From Hyphomicrobiales bacterium (GTDB lineage: Bacteria; Pseudomonadota; Alphaproteobacteria; Rhizobiales; Beijerinckiaceae), in assembly GCA_930633525.1 (NCBI GenBank), contig CAKNFP010000002.1:620001-684000 (forward strand): 64,000 nucleotides of DNA, read 5' to 3'. Under the pieces are notes generated by a model that worked only from the letters and a program-made list of their open reading frames with translations, was not told where the DNA came from and did not search any database. Below, in pieces: positions 1-8,436 of this stretch. The translations under genes were made by a program, and so were the position numbers. Position 1 is the first letter of the stretch. Each line of letters begins with the position of its first letter.

Positions 1-919
1 CGAACTGGTCGTGAATGGCGCGCTGGATGAGGAGCCTGGAGCCCGCGATGCAGGTCTGACCGACAGCGCCGAAAATGCCGCCGACCACGCCGCGCACGGC
101 GTTGTCGATGTCAGCGTCGTTGAAAACGATGTTGGGCGATTTGCCGCCGAGCTCGAGGCTTGCGCGCTTCACATCCTTCGCCGCCAGCGAATAGAGATAG
201 GCCCCCGTCGCCGTCGATCCTGTGAAGCCCAGATGCCGGGTGAGCGGATGCGTCACCAGCGGCTCGCCCGCTTCCTTGCCATAGCCTGTCACCACATTGA
301 TGACACCCGGCGGAAAGCCAGCCAACTCGACAAGTTCCATCAGCTTGAGAGCTGTGGCCGAGGTGTATTCGGCGGGCTTCATCACGATGGTGTTGCCCGC
401 CGCCAAAGCCGGTGCGGCCTTGAGCGAGAGCAGAAGCAGCGGCGCGTTCCAGGGGACGATGCCGACGCAGACGCCTAGCGGCTCGGGGCGAGAAAAGCTT
501 AGCGCCGGCTTGTCGCAGGGATGGACCACGCCTTCGATTTTATCGGCAAGGCCGGCGTAGTAGTAGAACCACTTCGGAAGATATCGGATCTGGTGCTGCA
601 TCTCGGCGAGCAGGCGACCGTTGTCGCGCACCTCGACTTCCGCGAGCGCATCCGCGTGCTCCTCGATGAGTTGGCCGAGACGATAGATCAGCTTTCCGCG
701 CTCGGATGGGTGCATCCGGCCCCAGGGCCCTGTCTTGAACGCCTTATGGGCAGCCTGGATGGCCCGGTCAGCATCGGCCGCGCCGCCACGCGCGACCATT
801 GCCCATGGGCGCGCCGTGAAGGGATCGATGGTCTCGAAATACTCTCCCGACGCCGGCTCCACCCACTCGCCGCCGATATACATCTTCAACTTCGGCAGCT
901 CACCGGTCTGCGATGTCAT
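1..919 (-). CDS. Aldehyde dehydrogenase, C-terminal part outside window
   Basis: NAD(P)-dependent aldehyde dehydrogenase that oxidises an aldehyde to the acid. The reverse-strand frame opens at ATG 919 (MTSQTGELPKLKMYIGGEWV) and stays open to base 1, giving 306 codons of a family usually about 480-500 residues long, so the C-terminus lies outside the window. Visible family motifs are VGIVPWNAPLLL, the cofactor region (VMKPAEYTSA, GFTGSTATG), LELGGKSPNIVF with the general-base Glu, and GQTCIAGSR with the nucleophilic Cys at about residue 290. The gene is divergent from the GntR regulator at 1171 across a 251-base region with candidate operators, so that regulator probably controls both sides. 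The aldehyde substrate is unknown; one made by the neighbouring UbiD or flavoenzyme operon is possible. Confidence 0.93.
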   Translation of the reverse strand, partial: MTSQTGELPKLKMYIGGEWVEPASGEYFETIDPFTARPWAMVARGGAADADRAIQAAHKAFKTGPWGRMHPSERGKLIYRLGQLIEEHADALAEVEVRDNGRLLAEMQHQIRYLPKWFYYYAGLADKIEGVVHPCDKPALSFSRPEPLGVCVGIVPWNAPLLLLSLKAAPALAAGNTIVMKPAEYTSATALKLMELVELAGFPPGVINVVTGYGKEAGEPLVTHPLTRHLGFTGSTATGAYLYSLAAKDVKRASLELGGKSPNIVFNDADIDNAVRGVVGGIFGAVGQTCIAGSRLLIQRAIHDQF

Positions 920-1017
920 CCTGAACTCTCCCATTACCCTCTACAGCCAGCGGCATAGCGGCCCTCGATCGCTTACCAGCTACCGCAGGCGGGCTGATAT
1001 TCGACTTTCCGCGATCG

Positions 1018-1150
1018 TTTTGATATCTATTTCGAGAATAGTGATATCATTGCAATCACGCTGTCAACCCGCATTTCGTGTAAATCAAGCCCGTCCAAGG
1101 GTGGACATTCGGCATTTCGGCGGTTTATCGTGTGAATAATGATATACATT
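1018..1150. promoter_or_regulatory. Divergent promoter region with repeated TGATATCA-like candidate operators
   Basis: Between the aldehyde dehydrogenase and the GntR gene lie TGATATCT (1021-1028), the perfect palindrome TGATATCA inside AGTGATATCATT (1040-1051), and the inverted repeat AATG-ATATA-CATT (1138-1150). The first two are 21 bp apart, two helical turns. GntR/HutC proteins bind short AT-centred palindromes, so autoregulation is plausible. The assignment is by position and symmetry only. Confidence 0.45.
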
Positions 1151-1170
1151 TCGATCGCGCTGGAGGGCGC

Positions 1171-1959
1171 ATGAGCGAACAGCCTCCCGTTACGCAGCCT
1201 CTTTACGGCCAGATCAAAACCGCGATCGCCAAGCGCATCCGCGCGGCTGAATGGCCCGCGGATTTTCAGGTTCCGCGTGAGGAGGATCTTGCCGAAGAGT
1301 TTGGTGCGTCGCGGCTGACCGTGCGACGGGCTTTGCGTGAGCTGCAGATGGAGGGATTACTGGTGCGCGTGCAGGGCCGCGGCACCTTCGTCATCGGACC
1401 GCATATGCAATGCGCGATCTTCGAACTCCCCGACGTCTCGGAAGAGATCGAGGATGGCGGCGGGATCCATCAAAGCGAAGTGATATCATTATGCGCTCTT
1501 CCACCTGACAGCGCGCTCGCCAATCTCCTCGCCCTGCCACACGACGGCGTCGTCTTCCATTCCCGCATCCTGCACAAGGAGGACGGAACGCCGATCCAGT
1601 TGGAGGATCGCTTCGTCAACGCGGAGGAAGCCCCCGGATATCTCGACCAGGATTTCACGCGCATCACGCCGCACGCCTATCTTCTGCGCGAGACCGAGGT
1701 CACCTATGTGGACAATACGATCCGCGCCATCCGTCCGGATGAGGAAAGCCGCATTGCCCTCCATATCGAGGGCAGCCAGCCGTGCCTGCTTCTCGATCGC
1801 CGCACCTGGCGCGGCGATATCCCTGTCACACGCAGCCGGTTTCTCTATCCCGGAGACCGCTACCGCTTGCGCAGCGCCCACGAGGCGACCTCCAGCAGCG
1901 CGCGGCCCCAAGCCACATCGTCTACAACATCAAATCTATCGCCCCGGAGAATTCGATGA
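1171..1959 (+). CDS. GntR-family regulator, HutC/UTRA type
   Basis: Transcriptional regulator of 262 residues with an N-terminal winged helix-turn-helix (about residues 9-72; PREEDLAEEFGASRLTVRRA, then QGRGTFV) and a C-terminal UTRA ligand-binding domain (about 85-235; HSRILHKEDGTPIQLEDR is typical). I chose ATG 1171 because GGAGG sits at 1162-1166; a GTG at 1132 in the same frame lacks such a site. Its stop overlaps the ATG of the UbiD gene (1956), so regulator and decarboxylase are translationally coupled and it probably controls its own operon. The last 25 or so residues are Ser/Thr/Arg-rich and low in complexity, perhaps a by-product of the overlap. The effector is unknown. Confidence 0.9.
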   Translation: MSEQPPVTQPLYGQIKTAIAKRIRAAEWPADFQVPREEDLAEEFGASRLTVRRALRELQMEGLLVRVQGRGTFVIGPHMQCAIFELPDVSEEIEDGGGIHQSEVISLCALPPDSALANLLALPHDGVVFHSRILHKEDGTPIQLEDRFVNAEEAPGYLDQDFTRITPHAYLLRETEVTYVDNTIRAIRPDEESRIALHIEGSQPCLLLDRRTWRGDIPVTRSRFLYPGDRYRLRSAHEATSSSARPQATSSTTSNLSPRRIR

Positions 1960-3281
1960 GGGATTATATTGCGCGTTTGCGCGAGCGCGGCGAATTGCTT
2001 GTCGTCGAGAGGGAAATCGACCCGTTTCACGAGCTCGCGGCCGTGACGCATGCGGCGCAGAAGCGCTGGGGCAAGCCTATCCTGTTCAACAAGGTCAAGG
2101 GAACTCGCTTTCCCGTCGTCACGAACATCTATGGCTCGCGAGAGCGGCTCGCCGAGGTTATCGGCATCGATGCCAAAGATTTTTGCCGGCAATGGAGTAA
2201 TCTCGCGAATCTCGGCAAGGGCATCAACGGGGCCGAGCCCTTCGTTACCGCCGAAGACGACGACCTCATCGAGTGCAAGCTCTCCGATCTTCCTCTGATC
2301 ACCTATTCGGACAGGGATGCGGCGCCTTATTTCACCTCGGCGATGTTTATCGCCAAGGATCCGGAGACCGGCGTCGGCAATCTCTCCTACCATCGCTCGA
2401 TGTATGTCAGCGACAACGAGCTGCGCTGCCGTCTCGCCCCGCGCCATCATCTCACCATCTATCACGAGAAGGCGGAGAAGATGGGCAAGCCCCTGGAAGC
2501 GGCGATGCTCATCGGGGCGCCGGCGACCTCCTTCCTGACAGCGGCCGCCCCCCTGCCCTATGACGTCGACGAGCTGGAGGTCGCAGCGCGTCTCAAGGGC
2601 GCCCCGATCGCCATGCGCAAGTGCAAGCACATCGATCTCGAGGTCCCCGCGGATACCGAGATCGTCATTGAGGGGCGTTTCCTGCCGAACGAGCGCCGCG
2701 CCGAGGGTCCTTTCGGCGAGTTCATGGGCTATTACGTGCCCGAAGGCCCCAACGCCGTCTTCGAGGTGCTCGGCGTCACCGTACGCCGCGATGCCGTGTT
2801 CCACAGCATCCTGTGCGGCTCAGCGGAGGAGGTGCTGACACTCGAATTGTCAGTCTCGGCGAATATCTATCAGCGCCTGAGCGCTGCGCTGCCCGGCATC
2901 CTCGACGTGACCTGCCAGCCCTTCGTGACGCATGCCATCGTCAAGATCGATCCGCAGTTCGAGGGGCATGCCCGCCAGGTGATGCTCGCGACCATCGGCG
3001 CCGAGCCGATATGGGCCAAGGTAATCACCGTCGTCGACGACGATGTGAACATCTATGATATGGACGATGTGATGTGGGCGATCCTCACCCGCTGTCGCCC
3101 GGACAAGGACATGCTCATCATCCCGGAGACGCCGTCGTTCTACCGGGATGAAGCCAAGGATCACTGGGGCCGCCTCCTGATCGACGCCACCAAGCCCTTC
3201 CACCGTCGTGAGGAATTCGAGCGCAAGAAGATAAGGCTTGCCGACACGGTCGATCTGGCGGACTGGTTTCCGAACGCCTGA
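1956..3281 (+). CDS. UbiD-family prenyl-FMN-dependent decarboxylase (copy 1)
   Basis: Predicted cytosolic (de)carboxylase of an unsaturated or aromatic acid using prenylated FMN made by the adjacent UbiX. It has 441 residues, close to the family's 450-500. The family catalytic set is visible: Arg in NLSYHRSMYV (R147) and the Glu pair in EGPFGEFMGYY (E250 and E255). VPADTEIVIEG and the C-terminal VITVVDDDVNIYDMDDVMWA metal/cofactor-side segment also fit. The start overlaps the GntR stop (ATGA) and its own stop overlaps the ubiX ATG. It is unlikely to be the ubiquinone-pathway UbiD, because it lies in a regulated catabolic operon with a racemase-like protein and an oxidase. Substrate unknown. 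Confidence 0.93.
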   Translation: MRDYIARLRERGELLVVEREIDPFHELAAVTHAAQKRWGKPILFNKVKGTRFPVVTNIYGSRERLAEVIGIDAKDFCRQWSNLANLGKGINGAEPFVTAEDDDLIECKLSDLPLITYSDRDAAPYFTSAMFIAKDPETGVGNLSYHRSMYVSDNELRCRLAPRHHLTIYHEKAEKMGKPLEAAMLIGAPATSFLTAAAPLPYDVDELEVAARLKGAPIAMRKCKHIDLEVPADTEIVIEGRFLPNERRAEGPFGEFMGYYVPEGPNAVFEVLGVTVRRDAVFHSILCGSAEEVLTLELSVSANIYQRLSAALPGILDVTCQPFVTHAIVKIDPQFEGHARQVMLATIGAEPIWAKVITVVDDDVNIYDMDDVMWAILTRCRPDKDMLIIPETPSFYRDEAKDHWGRLLIDATKPFHRREEFERKKIRLADTVDLADWFPNA

Positions 3282-3901
3282 TGGGACATGAGATGACAGG
3301 GGCAGAACCACAACGCATCATCGTCGGAATCAGCGGGGCATCCGGGGCCATCTATGGCGTCCGCGCCCTTGACCTGTTGAAGGCGGCCGGGGTGGACACG
3401 CATCTGGTCGTCACGCGTTCGGCCCATCTCACACTGTCGCAGGAGCTCGGTTTGACGCCTGCCGCGCTCGCCGAGAAGGCGACCGTCGTGCACAACGTGG
3501 CCGATATCGGCGCGTCGATTTCCAGCGGCTCGTTCCGCACCCTCGGGATGCTGATTGCGCCCTGCTCGGTGCGGACGATGTCCGAGATCGCGACCGGCGT
3601 CACGTCGAGCCTCATGAGCCGTGCCGCGGACGTCGTTCTGAAGGAACGGCGCAAGCTCGTGCTGATGGTGCGCGAAACGCCGCTTCATCTTGGGCATCTG
3701 CGCACCATGACGGCGCTCAGCGAGATGGGGGCGATCATCATACCGCCCGTGCCGGCCTTCTATGCCCTGCCCGCATCCTTGACGGACATGGTGGACCATT
3801 CGGTCGGACGAGCCCTCGACCTCTTCGACATCGAGACGGGTTCGGTGCGGCGCTGGGCGGGTATGGCGGCCGCCCGCAGGGCCGATTTCGGCTCGCCTTG
3901 A
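3281..3901 (+). CDS. ubiX: UbiX-family flavin prenyltransferase (copy 1)
   Basis: Transfers a dimethylallyl group to FMN to make the prenyl-FMN cofactor of UbiD enzymes. It has 206 residues, normal for the family. Visible motifs are IIVGISGASGAIYG (flavin/phosphate-binding N-terminus), SSGSFRTLGMLIAPCS, and VLKERRKLVLMVRETPLHLG, ending in the conserved PPVPAFY segment. Its ATG overlaps the stop of UbiD copy 1, so enzyme and cofactor maker are coupled. The first seven residues before the conserved region could be skipped by using the ATG at 3293. Confidence 0.95.
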   Translation: MGHEMTGAEPQRIIVGISGASGAIYGVRALDLLKAAGVDTHLVVTRSAHLTLSQELGLTPAALAEKATVVHNVADIGASISSGSFRTLGMLIAPCSVRTMSEIATGVTSSLMSRAADVVLKERRKLVLMVRETPLHLGHLRTMTALSEMGAIIIPPVPAFYALPASLTDMVDHSVGRALDLFDIETGSVRRWAGMAAARRADFGSP

Positions 3902-3926
3902 AAGCTTGTGTGGAGAACCTCGTGTC

Positions 3927-4673
3927 ATGACCTCGCCATCAGCCCGCATCCTGCGTCCACGGCCCGTGCATGGCACGACGGTCGGCATCATGGTGCTGGA
4001 TACACGCTTCCACCGCCTGCCCGGCGACATCGCGAACGCCGAGACCTGGCCGTTTCCCGTCCAGTTTCGCGTCGTCCGGGGCGTGCGTCCGCAAGACGTC
4101 ATCGAGGGCAACCCGGCCGACGCGTTGGCCCGCTTTTACGAGGCGATCGACGACCTCGTCGCCACGGGCGTGGATGGAATCACGACGAGTTGCGGCTTTC
4201 TCGCAGCCGTGCATCCCGAGTTGCGCCGTCACAGTCCGGTGCCGATCGCGACATCGAGCCTGATGCAGATCCCGCTCGCCTTGAGCCTCCTGCCCGAGGG
4301 ACAGACCGTCGGCATCATCGTGTCCGACAAGGGCGCGCTCAAGGACGCCCATTTCCTCAATATCGGAGCCCCGCTCGGCCTCCCGATGGGCGAGTTACCC
4401 TTCGATGGCCCGATCCGGTCTCACATGCGCAACAACGCGCCGCTCGCCGACCACACGGCCCAGGAGCGCGAGGTGCTGGAGGTCGTGGACCGGATGCTGA
4501 CGGAGACGCCGACGATCGGCGCGATCGTTTCCGAATGTGCCAACCTGCCCCCGTTTGCCGCCGCCATTCGGCGCACCTTCGGCCTGCCGGTCTATGATAT
4601 CGTCTCGCTGGTCGAATGGATGTACGCCGGCCTGAAGCCGCGCCGCTTCGACGATGCCGCGCGGGCCCGCTGA
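3927..4673 (+). CDS. Aspartate/glutamate racemase-family protein
   Basis: Cofactor-independent racemase/isomerase fold protein of 248 residues. Family signs are GTTVGIMVLDTRF at the N-terminus, a first Cys in GITTSCGFLA, and a second Cys in IVSECANLPP, the two-cysteine arrangement of Asp/Glu/hydantoin racemases and arylmalonate decarboxylases. I chose ATG 3927 with GGAGA at 3912-3916; a TTG at 3906 in the same frame is weaker. The stop overlaps the next ATG (4673). In this operon it may supply or remove one enantiomer for the downstream flavoenzyme. Substrate unknown: the family covers racemases, hydantoin racemase, maleate isomerase and malonate decarboxylases. Confidence 0.8.
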   Translation: MTSPSARILRPRPVHGTTVGIMVLDTRFHRLPGDIANAETWPFPVQFRVVRGVRPQDVIEGNPADALARFYEAIDDLVATGVDGITTSCGFLAAVHPELRRHSPVPIATSSLMQIPLALSLLPEGQTVGIIVSDKGALKDAHFLNIGAPLGLPMGELPFDGPIRSHMRNNAPLADHTAQEREVLEVVDRMLTETPTIGAIVSECANLPPFAAAIRRTFGLPVYDIVSLVEWMYAGLKPRRFDDAARAR

Positions 4674-5788
4674 TGCCAGCGACGTCGACCCATGACCTCG
4701 TCGTCATCGGCGGTGGGCTGATCGGCTCCGCCATTGCCTGGGGTGCGAACCGGGCTGGCGCGGATGTCATTCTCCTTGATGAGGGCGACGTCGCCTTCCG
4801 CGCGGCGCGCGGCAATTTCGGGCTGATCTGGTTGCAGGGCAAGGGCGTCGGCAAGCCGCCCTATATGCGTTGGTCGCTCCAGGCCGGGCATCTCTGGCGC
4901 GAGTTCGCGTCCCTACTTGTCGAAGAAACGGGGATCGATATCGGCTGGAGCCAACCGGGCGGCCTGCAATTCTGCTTCTCCGAAGCCGATCTTGAGAAAT
5001 GCCGGCGCATCGCGGCCCAGACACGGGCCGACGGCGGCGACATCACCATCGACGTGATGGACCGAGCCGCCGTCAAAGCGCTTGTTCCAGCCATCGGCCA
5101 GGATGTCGTCGGCGGATCCTATTCGACGCTCGACTCGCATGTGAGCCCGCTTTATCTGCTGCGCGCCCTGCAACAGGCTCTGCAGGCCCGTGGCGGCCAT
5201 TACTGGTCTGCAGCGCCAGCCACGGCGATCCGCCGCGACCCGAGCGCTTTCCTCGTCGATACCCCTCGTGGCCGCGTGGCGGGTAAGCGCATCGTCATCG
5301 CGGCGGGGCTCGGTGCGGCCAAGCTCGCCCCCCGGGTCGGCCTGTCCATGCCGGTGCGCCCTGAACGCGGTCAGATCGTCGTCACCGAGCGGGTGAAGCC
5401 GTTCTTTCCCTATGTCGGCTCCGGCGTGCGGCAAACCGTGGAAGGCTCCTTTCTCATCGGCAGCAGCCACGAGGAGGCCGGCTTCAGCGAGGGAACGGAC
5501 GTCAGCACGGGAGCGTCGCTCTGCGCCTCGGCCATCCGCGCCTTTCCGCAGCTCGCGGAGGTGGGCGTGGTACGCACCTGGGGGTCGCTCCGGGTGATGA
5601 CGCCGGACGGCATGCCGATCTATGAGGAATCAGAGCGCTGTCCGGGCGCATTCAGCGCCACCTGCCACAGTGGTGTCACCCTCTGCAGCGCCCACGCCCT
5701 CATTCTCGGCCCGGCGCTCGCTGCGGGCACGGTCCCCGAGGCCGTTTCCACTTTCAGGAGTGATCGGTTCAATGTTCAAGCGCATTGA
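4673..5788 (+). CDS. FAD-dependent oxidoreductase of the DAO family, opine oxidase subunit B-like
   Basis: Predicted catalytic FAD subunit that oxidises an amine or imino acid. It has 371 residues. The Rossmann motif VVIGGGLIGSAIAWG is at residues 9-23, and the C-terminal TPDGMPIYEE and ATCHSGVTLCSAHALILG segments are typical of glycine-oxidase/D-amino-acid-dehydrogenase relatives. ATG 4673 overlaps the previous stop, and the end overlaps the 2Fe-2S gene by 17 bases. The order B subunit, small ferredoxin-like protein, A subunit matches opine oxidases (OoxAB), HcnABC cyanide synthase and dye-linked proline dehydrogenases. Which amine it oxidises is unknown. Confidence 0.87.
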   Translation: MPATSTHDLVVIGGGLIGSAIAWGANRAGADVILLDEGDVAFRAARGNFGLIWLQGKGVGKPPYMRWSLQAGHLWREFASLLVEETGIDIGWSQPGGLQFCFSEADLEKCRRIAAQTRADGGDITIDVMDRAAVKALVPAIGQDVVGGSYSTLDSHVSPLYLLRALQQALQARGGHYWSAAPATAIRRDPSAFLVDTPRGRVAGKRIVIAAGLGAAKLAPRVGLSMPVRPERGQIVVTERVKPFFPYVGSGVRQTVEGSFLIGSSHEEAGFSEGTDVSTGASLCASAIRAFPQLAEVGVVRTWGSLRVMTPDGMPIYEESERCPGAFSATCHSGVTLCSAHALILGPALAAGTVPEAVSTFRSDRFNVQAH

Positions 5789-6080
5789 CGGCACGCGGAC
5801 CCCGGCTGAGGGCGTCGTGACGTTCGATGGACACGCGATCCCCTTCCGGCCGGGTGACAGTATCGCCGCGGCGCTGCTCGCCGCCGGTGTGGGCTCCTTC
5901 CGCGACAGCCCGATCGACGGCTCGCAGCGCGCGCCCTACTGCATGATGGGCGTATGCTTCGAATGCCTCGTCGAAGTTGACGGCCGGCAAAACCAGCAGG
6001 CCTGCCTCCTGCCGGCTCGGGCCGGCATGCAGATCCGCCGGCAGGCCGGCGCGCGGCTCATCCCGGAGCGGAAGGGATGA
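5772..6080 (+). CDS. (2Fe-2S)-binding small subunit of the oxidase complex
   Basis: Ferredoxin-like protein of 102 residues, with Cys 57, 62, 65 and 78 in a C-x4-C-x2-C-x12-C pattern (YCMMGVCFECLVEV), which ligates one [2Fe-2S] cluster. It resembles HcnA and the small subunits of opine or hydroxyproline dehydrogenase complexes. It is translated from an ATG inside the end of subunit B, and its stop overlaps the start of subunit A (6077), consistent with equimolar complex assembly. It probably relays electrons between the two flavin subunits. Confidence 0.9.
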   Translation: MFKRIDGTRTPAEGVVTFDGHAIPFRPGDSIAAALLAAGVGSFRDSPIDGSQRAPYCMMGVCFECLVEVDGRQNQQACLLPARAGMQIRRQAGARLIPERKG

Positions 6081-7486
6081 GCCAATCCTTTGACGCGATC
6101 GTCATCGGCGCCGGCCCCGCCGGCATGGCGTCTGCCGCCACCCTGGCCGAGGGCGGCGCGCGCACGCTGTTGGTGGACGAGCAGCCGGAACTCGGCGGCC
6201 AGATCTATCGCGCCATCGAGCGCAATCGTGCCGAACCGACGCTCGGCCGCATCCTCGGTCCCGACTATCTGCGCGGCGGGACCCTGGTGGACCGGCTGCG
6301 GGCGAGCCCTGCGGAACTGGCGCTCGGGACCCTCGCCTGGCGCATCGACGATGATCTGACGGTCTGGACGCGGACAGCCGGCACGATCGCGGCGGCCAGG
6401 GCCGGAGCGATCATTGTCGCCACCGGCGCCATGGAACGGCCGGTGCCGACCGCCGGCTGGACCCTGCCTGGCGTGATGACCATCGGCGCCCTGCAGATCC
6501 TGCTCAAATCGGCACAGCTCACGCCCTCCGGCCGTCTCGTGCTCGCCGGTAGCGGTCCGCTGTTCTATCTCTTCGCACGGCAATGCGTGGAGGCGGGCGT
6601 CAAGGATCTCACTCTGCTCGATACGGCGCCGACGCGGCAGATCTGGAGCGCACTACCCTTCCTGCCGGGCGCGCTCGGCGGGGAGGGCTGGCGCTATCTC
6701 GCCAAGGGTGTGAAGCTGCTCGCGGCCCTTCGCCTCGCGCGCGTGCCGATCCATCGCAATGTGCGGGACATCGCCATCGAGGGCGGCACCCGCGCGGAGG
6801 CAATCCGCTTCACCGCAGGCGGGCACGCCCATCGTCTGCCGTGCGATACGGTCGGGCTGCACGAGGGCGTCATTCCGCACCAGCAGATGACGCGCGCCCT
6901 CGGTGTCGATCATGATTTCGATGCGGGACAGCGCTGCTTCCGGCCGCGACATGACGCCTCCGGCCGCACGTCAAAGGCCGGCGTCTTCGTGGCCGGCGAC
7001 GCCGGGGGCATCATTGGCGCGGAAGCGAGCGCCCAGGATGGTACGATCGCAGCGCTCGCCGCGTTGCACGATCTCGGACACCTGACGGCTGAGAAACGCG
7101 ACCGCCGCATCTCGGAGGCGGAACGTGCGCGGCGGGCGCATCTCACCGCCCGCCCCTTTCTCGACCGGCTGTATCAGCCGCGCGCCGCGATCCTCGATCC
7201 GCCCGATGCGGTCACAGTGTGTCGTTGCGAGATGATCGCGGCGGCCGCAGTCCGTGATGTGACCTGCAAAGGCGTCATCGGCCCTAACCAGGCGAAAGCC
7301 TTCCTGCGCTGCGGCATGGGCCCATGCCAGGGCAGGCTGTGCGGGCCGACAGTCACACAGGTGATCGCCCACGCGACCGGCCTCGACGCGGCGGAGACGG
7401 GCTACTATCACATCCGCAGCCCGCTGAAGCCCATAACGGTGGGTGAACTCGCCACCGCGACTGGCGCAACCGATCTGAAGAGGTAA
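6077..7486 (+). CDS. FAD/NAD(P)-binding oxidoreductase subunit A with C-terminal Bfd-like iron-sulfur domain
   Basis: Electron-transfer subunit of 469 residues. Residues 5-20 hold the FAD motif (VIGAGPAGMASAATL), and LVLAGSGPLFYLFAR is the second nucleotide-binding motif in the middle. VFVAGDAGGIIGAEAS is the FAD-contacting end. The C-terminal 90 residues have VTVCRCEMI and FLRCGMGPCQGRLCG, a Bfd-like [2Fe-2S] module as in opine oxidase subunit A and HcnB. ATG overlaps the upstream stop by 4 bases. Together with 4673-5788 and 5772-6080 it should form one heterotrimeric dehydrogenase, probably feeding the respiratory chain. Confidence 0.9.
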   Translation: MSQSFDAIVIGAGPAGMASAATLAEGGARTLLVDEQPELGGQIYRAIERNRAEPTLGRILGPDYLRGGTLVDRLRASPAELALGTLAWRIDDDLTVWTRTAGTIAAARAGAIIVATGAMERPVPTAGWTLPGVMTIGALQILLKSAQLTPSGRLVLAGSGPLFYLFARQCVEAGVKDLTLLDTAPTRQIWSALPFLPGALGGEGWRYLAKGVKLLAALRLARVPIHRNVRDIAIEGGTRAEAIRFTAGGHAHRLPCDTVGLHEGVIPHQQMTRALGVDHDFDAGQRCFRPRHDASGRTSKAGVFVAGDAGGIIGAEASAQDGTIAALAALHDLGHLTAEKRDRRISEAERARRAHLTARPFLDRLYQPRAAILDPPDAVTVCRCEMIAAAAVRDVTCKGVIGPNQAKAFLRCGMGPCQGRLCGPTVTQVIAHATGLDAAETGYYHIRSPLKPITVGELATATGATDLKR

Positions 7487-7585
7487 GATCCGAGGCCCTG
7501 ATTCTTGATTTGTGCACATGCATGTCCTCGGGAAGTCGAACGATTTTTTGGAACCATGCTTGAGCCTTTGGACCGGAGCCGCGCC

Positions 7586-8095
7586 ATGACCTCGCCCCTC
7601 AAGACACCGCTCTGGGATTTCGCGCTCGATCTCTATGGCCGCCCGGGCGTGTCCCAGGCCTGCCTGACCTTGCAGGATGACGCAGGCCTCGACGTGATCC
7701 ATGTTATCGTCGTCGCCTATGCCGACCACATCGGCAAGCCGCTCGGCAACGCGGATATCGCCGCGTTACGCGAGGCCATGAAGGATTGGCGGGCGGGTGC
7801 GGTGCTGCCTTTGCGTGCGGCGCGACGCTTCCTGAAGACCCCGCTGCCTGGTCTCGATGCCGAGAGAGAGGCCTTGCGCGAGACCGTCAAGGCGGCGGAG
7901 CTCAAGGCCGAACAGCTGCAGCTCGCCATGGCGCACGACTGGCTCGCGGCGCGCGCCGAGAAGACAGGCCTGCCGCTCGCCGAGGCCTTGGGCGATCTGC
8001 TGCCTTCTCCCCAGGGCCGCGCCGTCAACACTCCGGCGATCCAGCAGGCACTCGCGACGATCATCGCCGCGGTCAAGACGAGCGATCAGGCTTGA
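7586..8095 (+). CDS. DUF2390 / TIGR02444-type protein
   Basis: Conserved alphaproteobacterial protein of unknown function, 169 residues, mostly helical. The N-terminal LWDFALDLYGRPGVSQACLTLQD stretch (split here across residues 9-31) and the VIHVIVVAYADHIG core are characteristic of the TIGR02444 family. ATG 7586 is preceded by GGAGCC; an ATG at 7556 in the same frame would add ten residues that do not look conserved. It lies 99 bases after the oxidase operon in the same direction and may be an independent gene. No enzymatic motif is visible. Confidence 0.75.
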   Translation: MTSPLKTPLWDFALDLYGRPGVSQACLTLQDDAGLDVIHVIVVAYADHIGKPLGNADIAALREAMKDWRAGAVLPLRAARRFLKTPLPGLDAEREALRETVKAAELKAEQLQLAMAHDWLAARAEKTGLPLAEALGDLLPSPQGRAVNTPAIQQALATIIAAVKTSDQA

Positions 8096-8436
8096 ACAGC
8101 CGGCGCGGATGGATACCGCGGCCCTGATCCGGCCATCCGCTCCGCTGCGCCAGAAATCGAACTCCCGATGACCAACGCGTAAAGCGAGGCCCGGAACAAT
8201 TATTCATGCCGGCCTGCAGCGCACAATTTCAATATCAATCAAAATCGCGCGGCACCGGGCATCGCCTTCAAAGCCAAGCCGCGCGGGCATTTCATGCGCC
8301 TCTTCCGGCACCGCACAAGCGCGGGTGTCGTTTTATTGCGGATAAAATTAATTGAAGTGGCATTCAAATTATGCACAATGCGAAGCCAAGATCGGAGCCG
8401 GCGTAGCCGCAGTCTCGGAATAACAGGAGGTGGAAA
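8096..8436. other. 341-base intergenic region with hairpin and promoter-side inverted repeat
   Basis: No coding frame with family resemblance was seen here. GCGGATGG (8105-8112) and CCATCCGC (8133-8140) form a perfect 8-bp inverted repeat just after the DUF2390 stop, possibly a weak terminator although no T-run follows. TTGAA-N6-TTCAA (8352-8367) lies in an AT-rich segment upstream of the monooxygenase and could be an operator. A strong ribosome binding site, AGGAGG, lies about 8 bases before the ATG at 8437. Confidence 0.35.

Noticed and set aside
1860..2804. Minus-strand open frame of 314 codons opposite UbiD copy 1
   Set aside because: The UbiD frame has the catalytic motifs and overlaps correctly with its neighbours; the antisense product is rich in Arg/Asp/Gly repeats with no domain.
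1956..3901. Assignment of this UbiD/UbiX pair to ubiquinone biosynthesis
   Set aside because: The pair is in a GntR-regulated operon with a racemase-like protein and an oxidase; two further UbiDs nearby also argue for catabolic roles.
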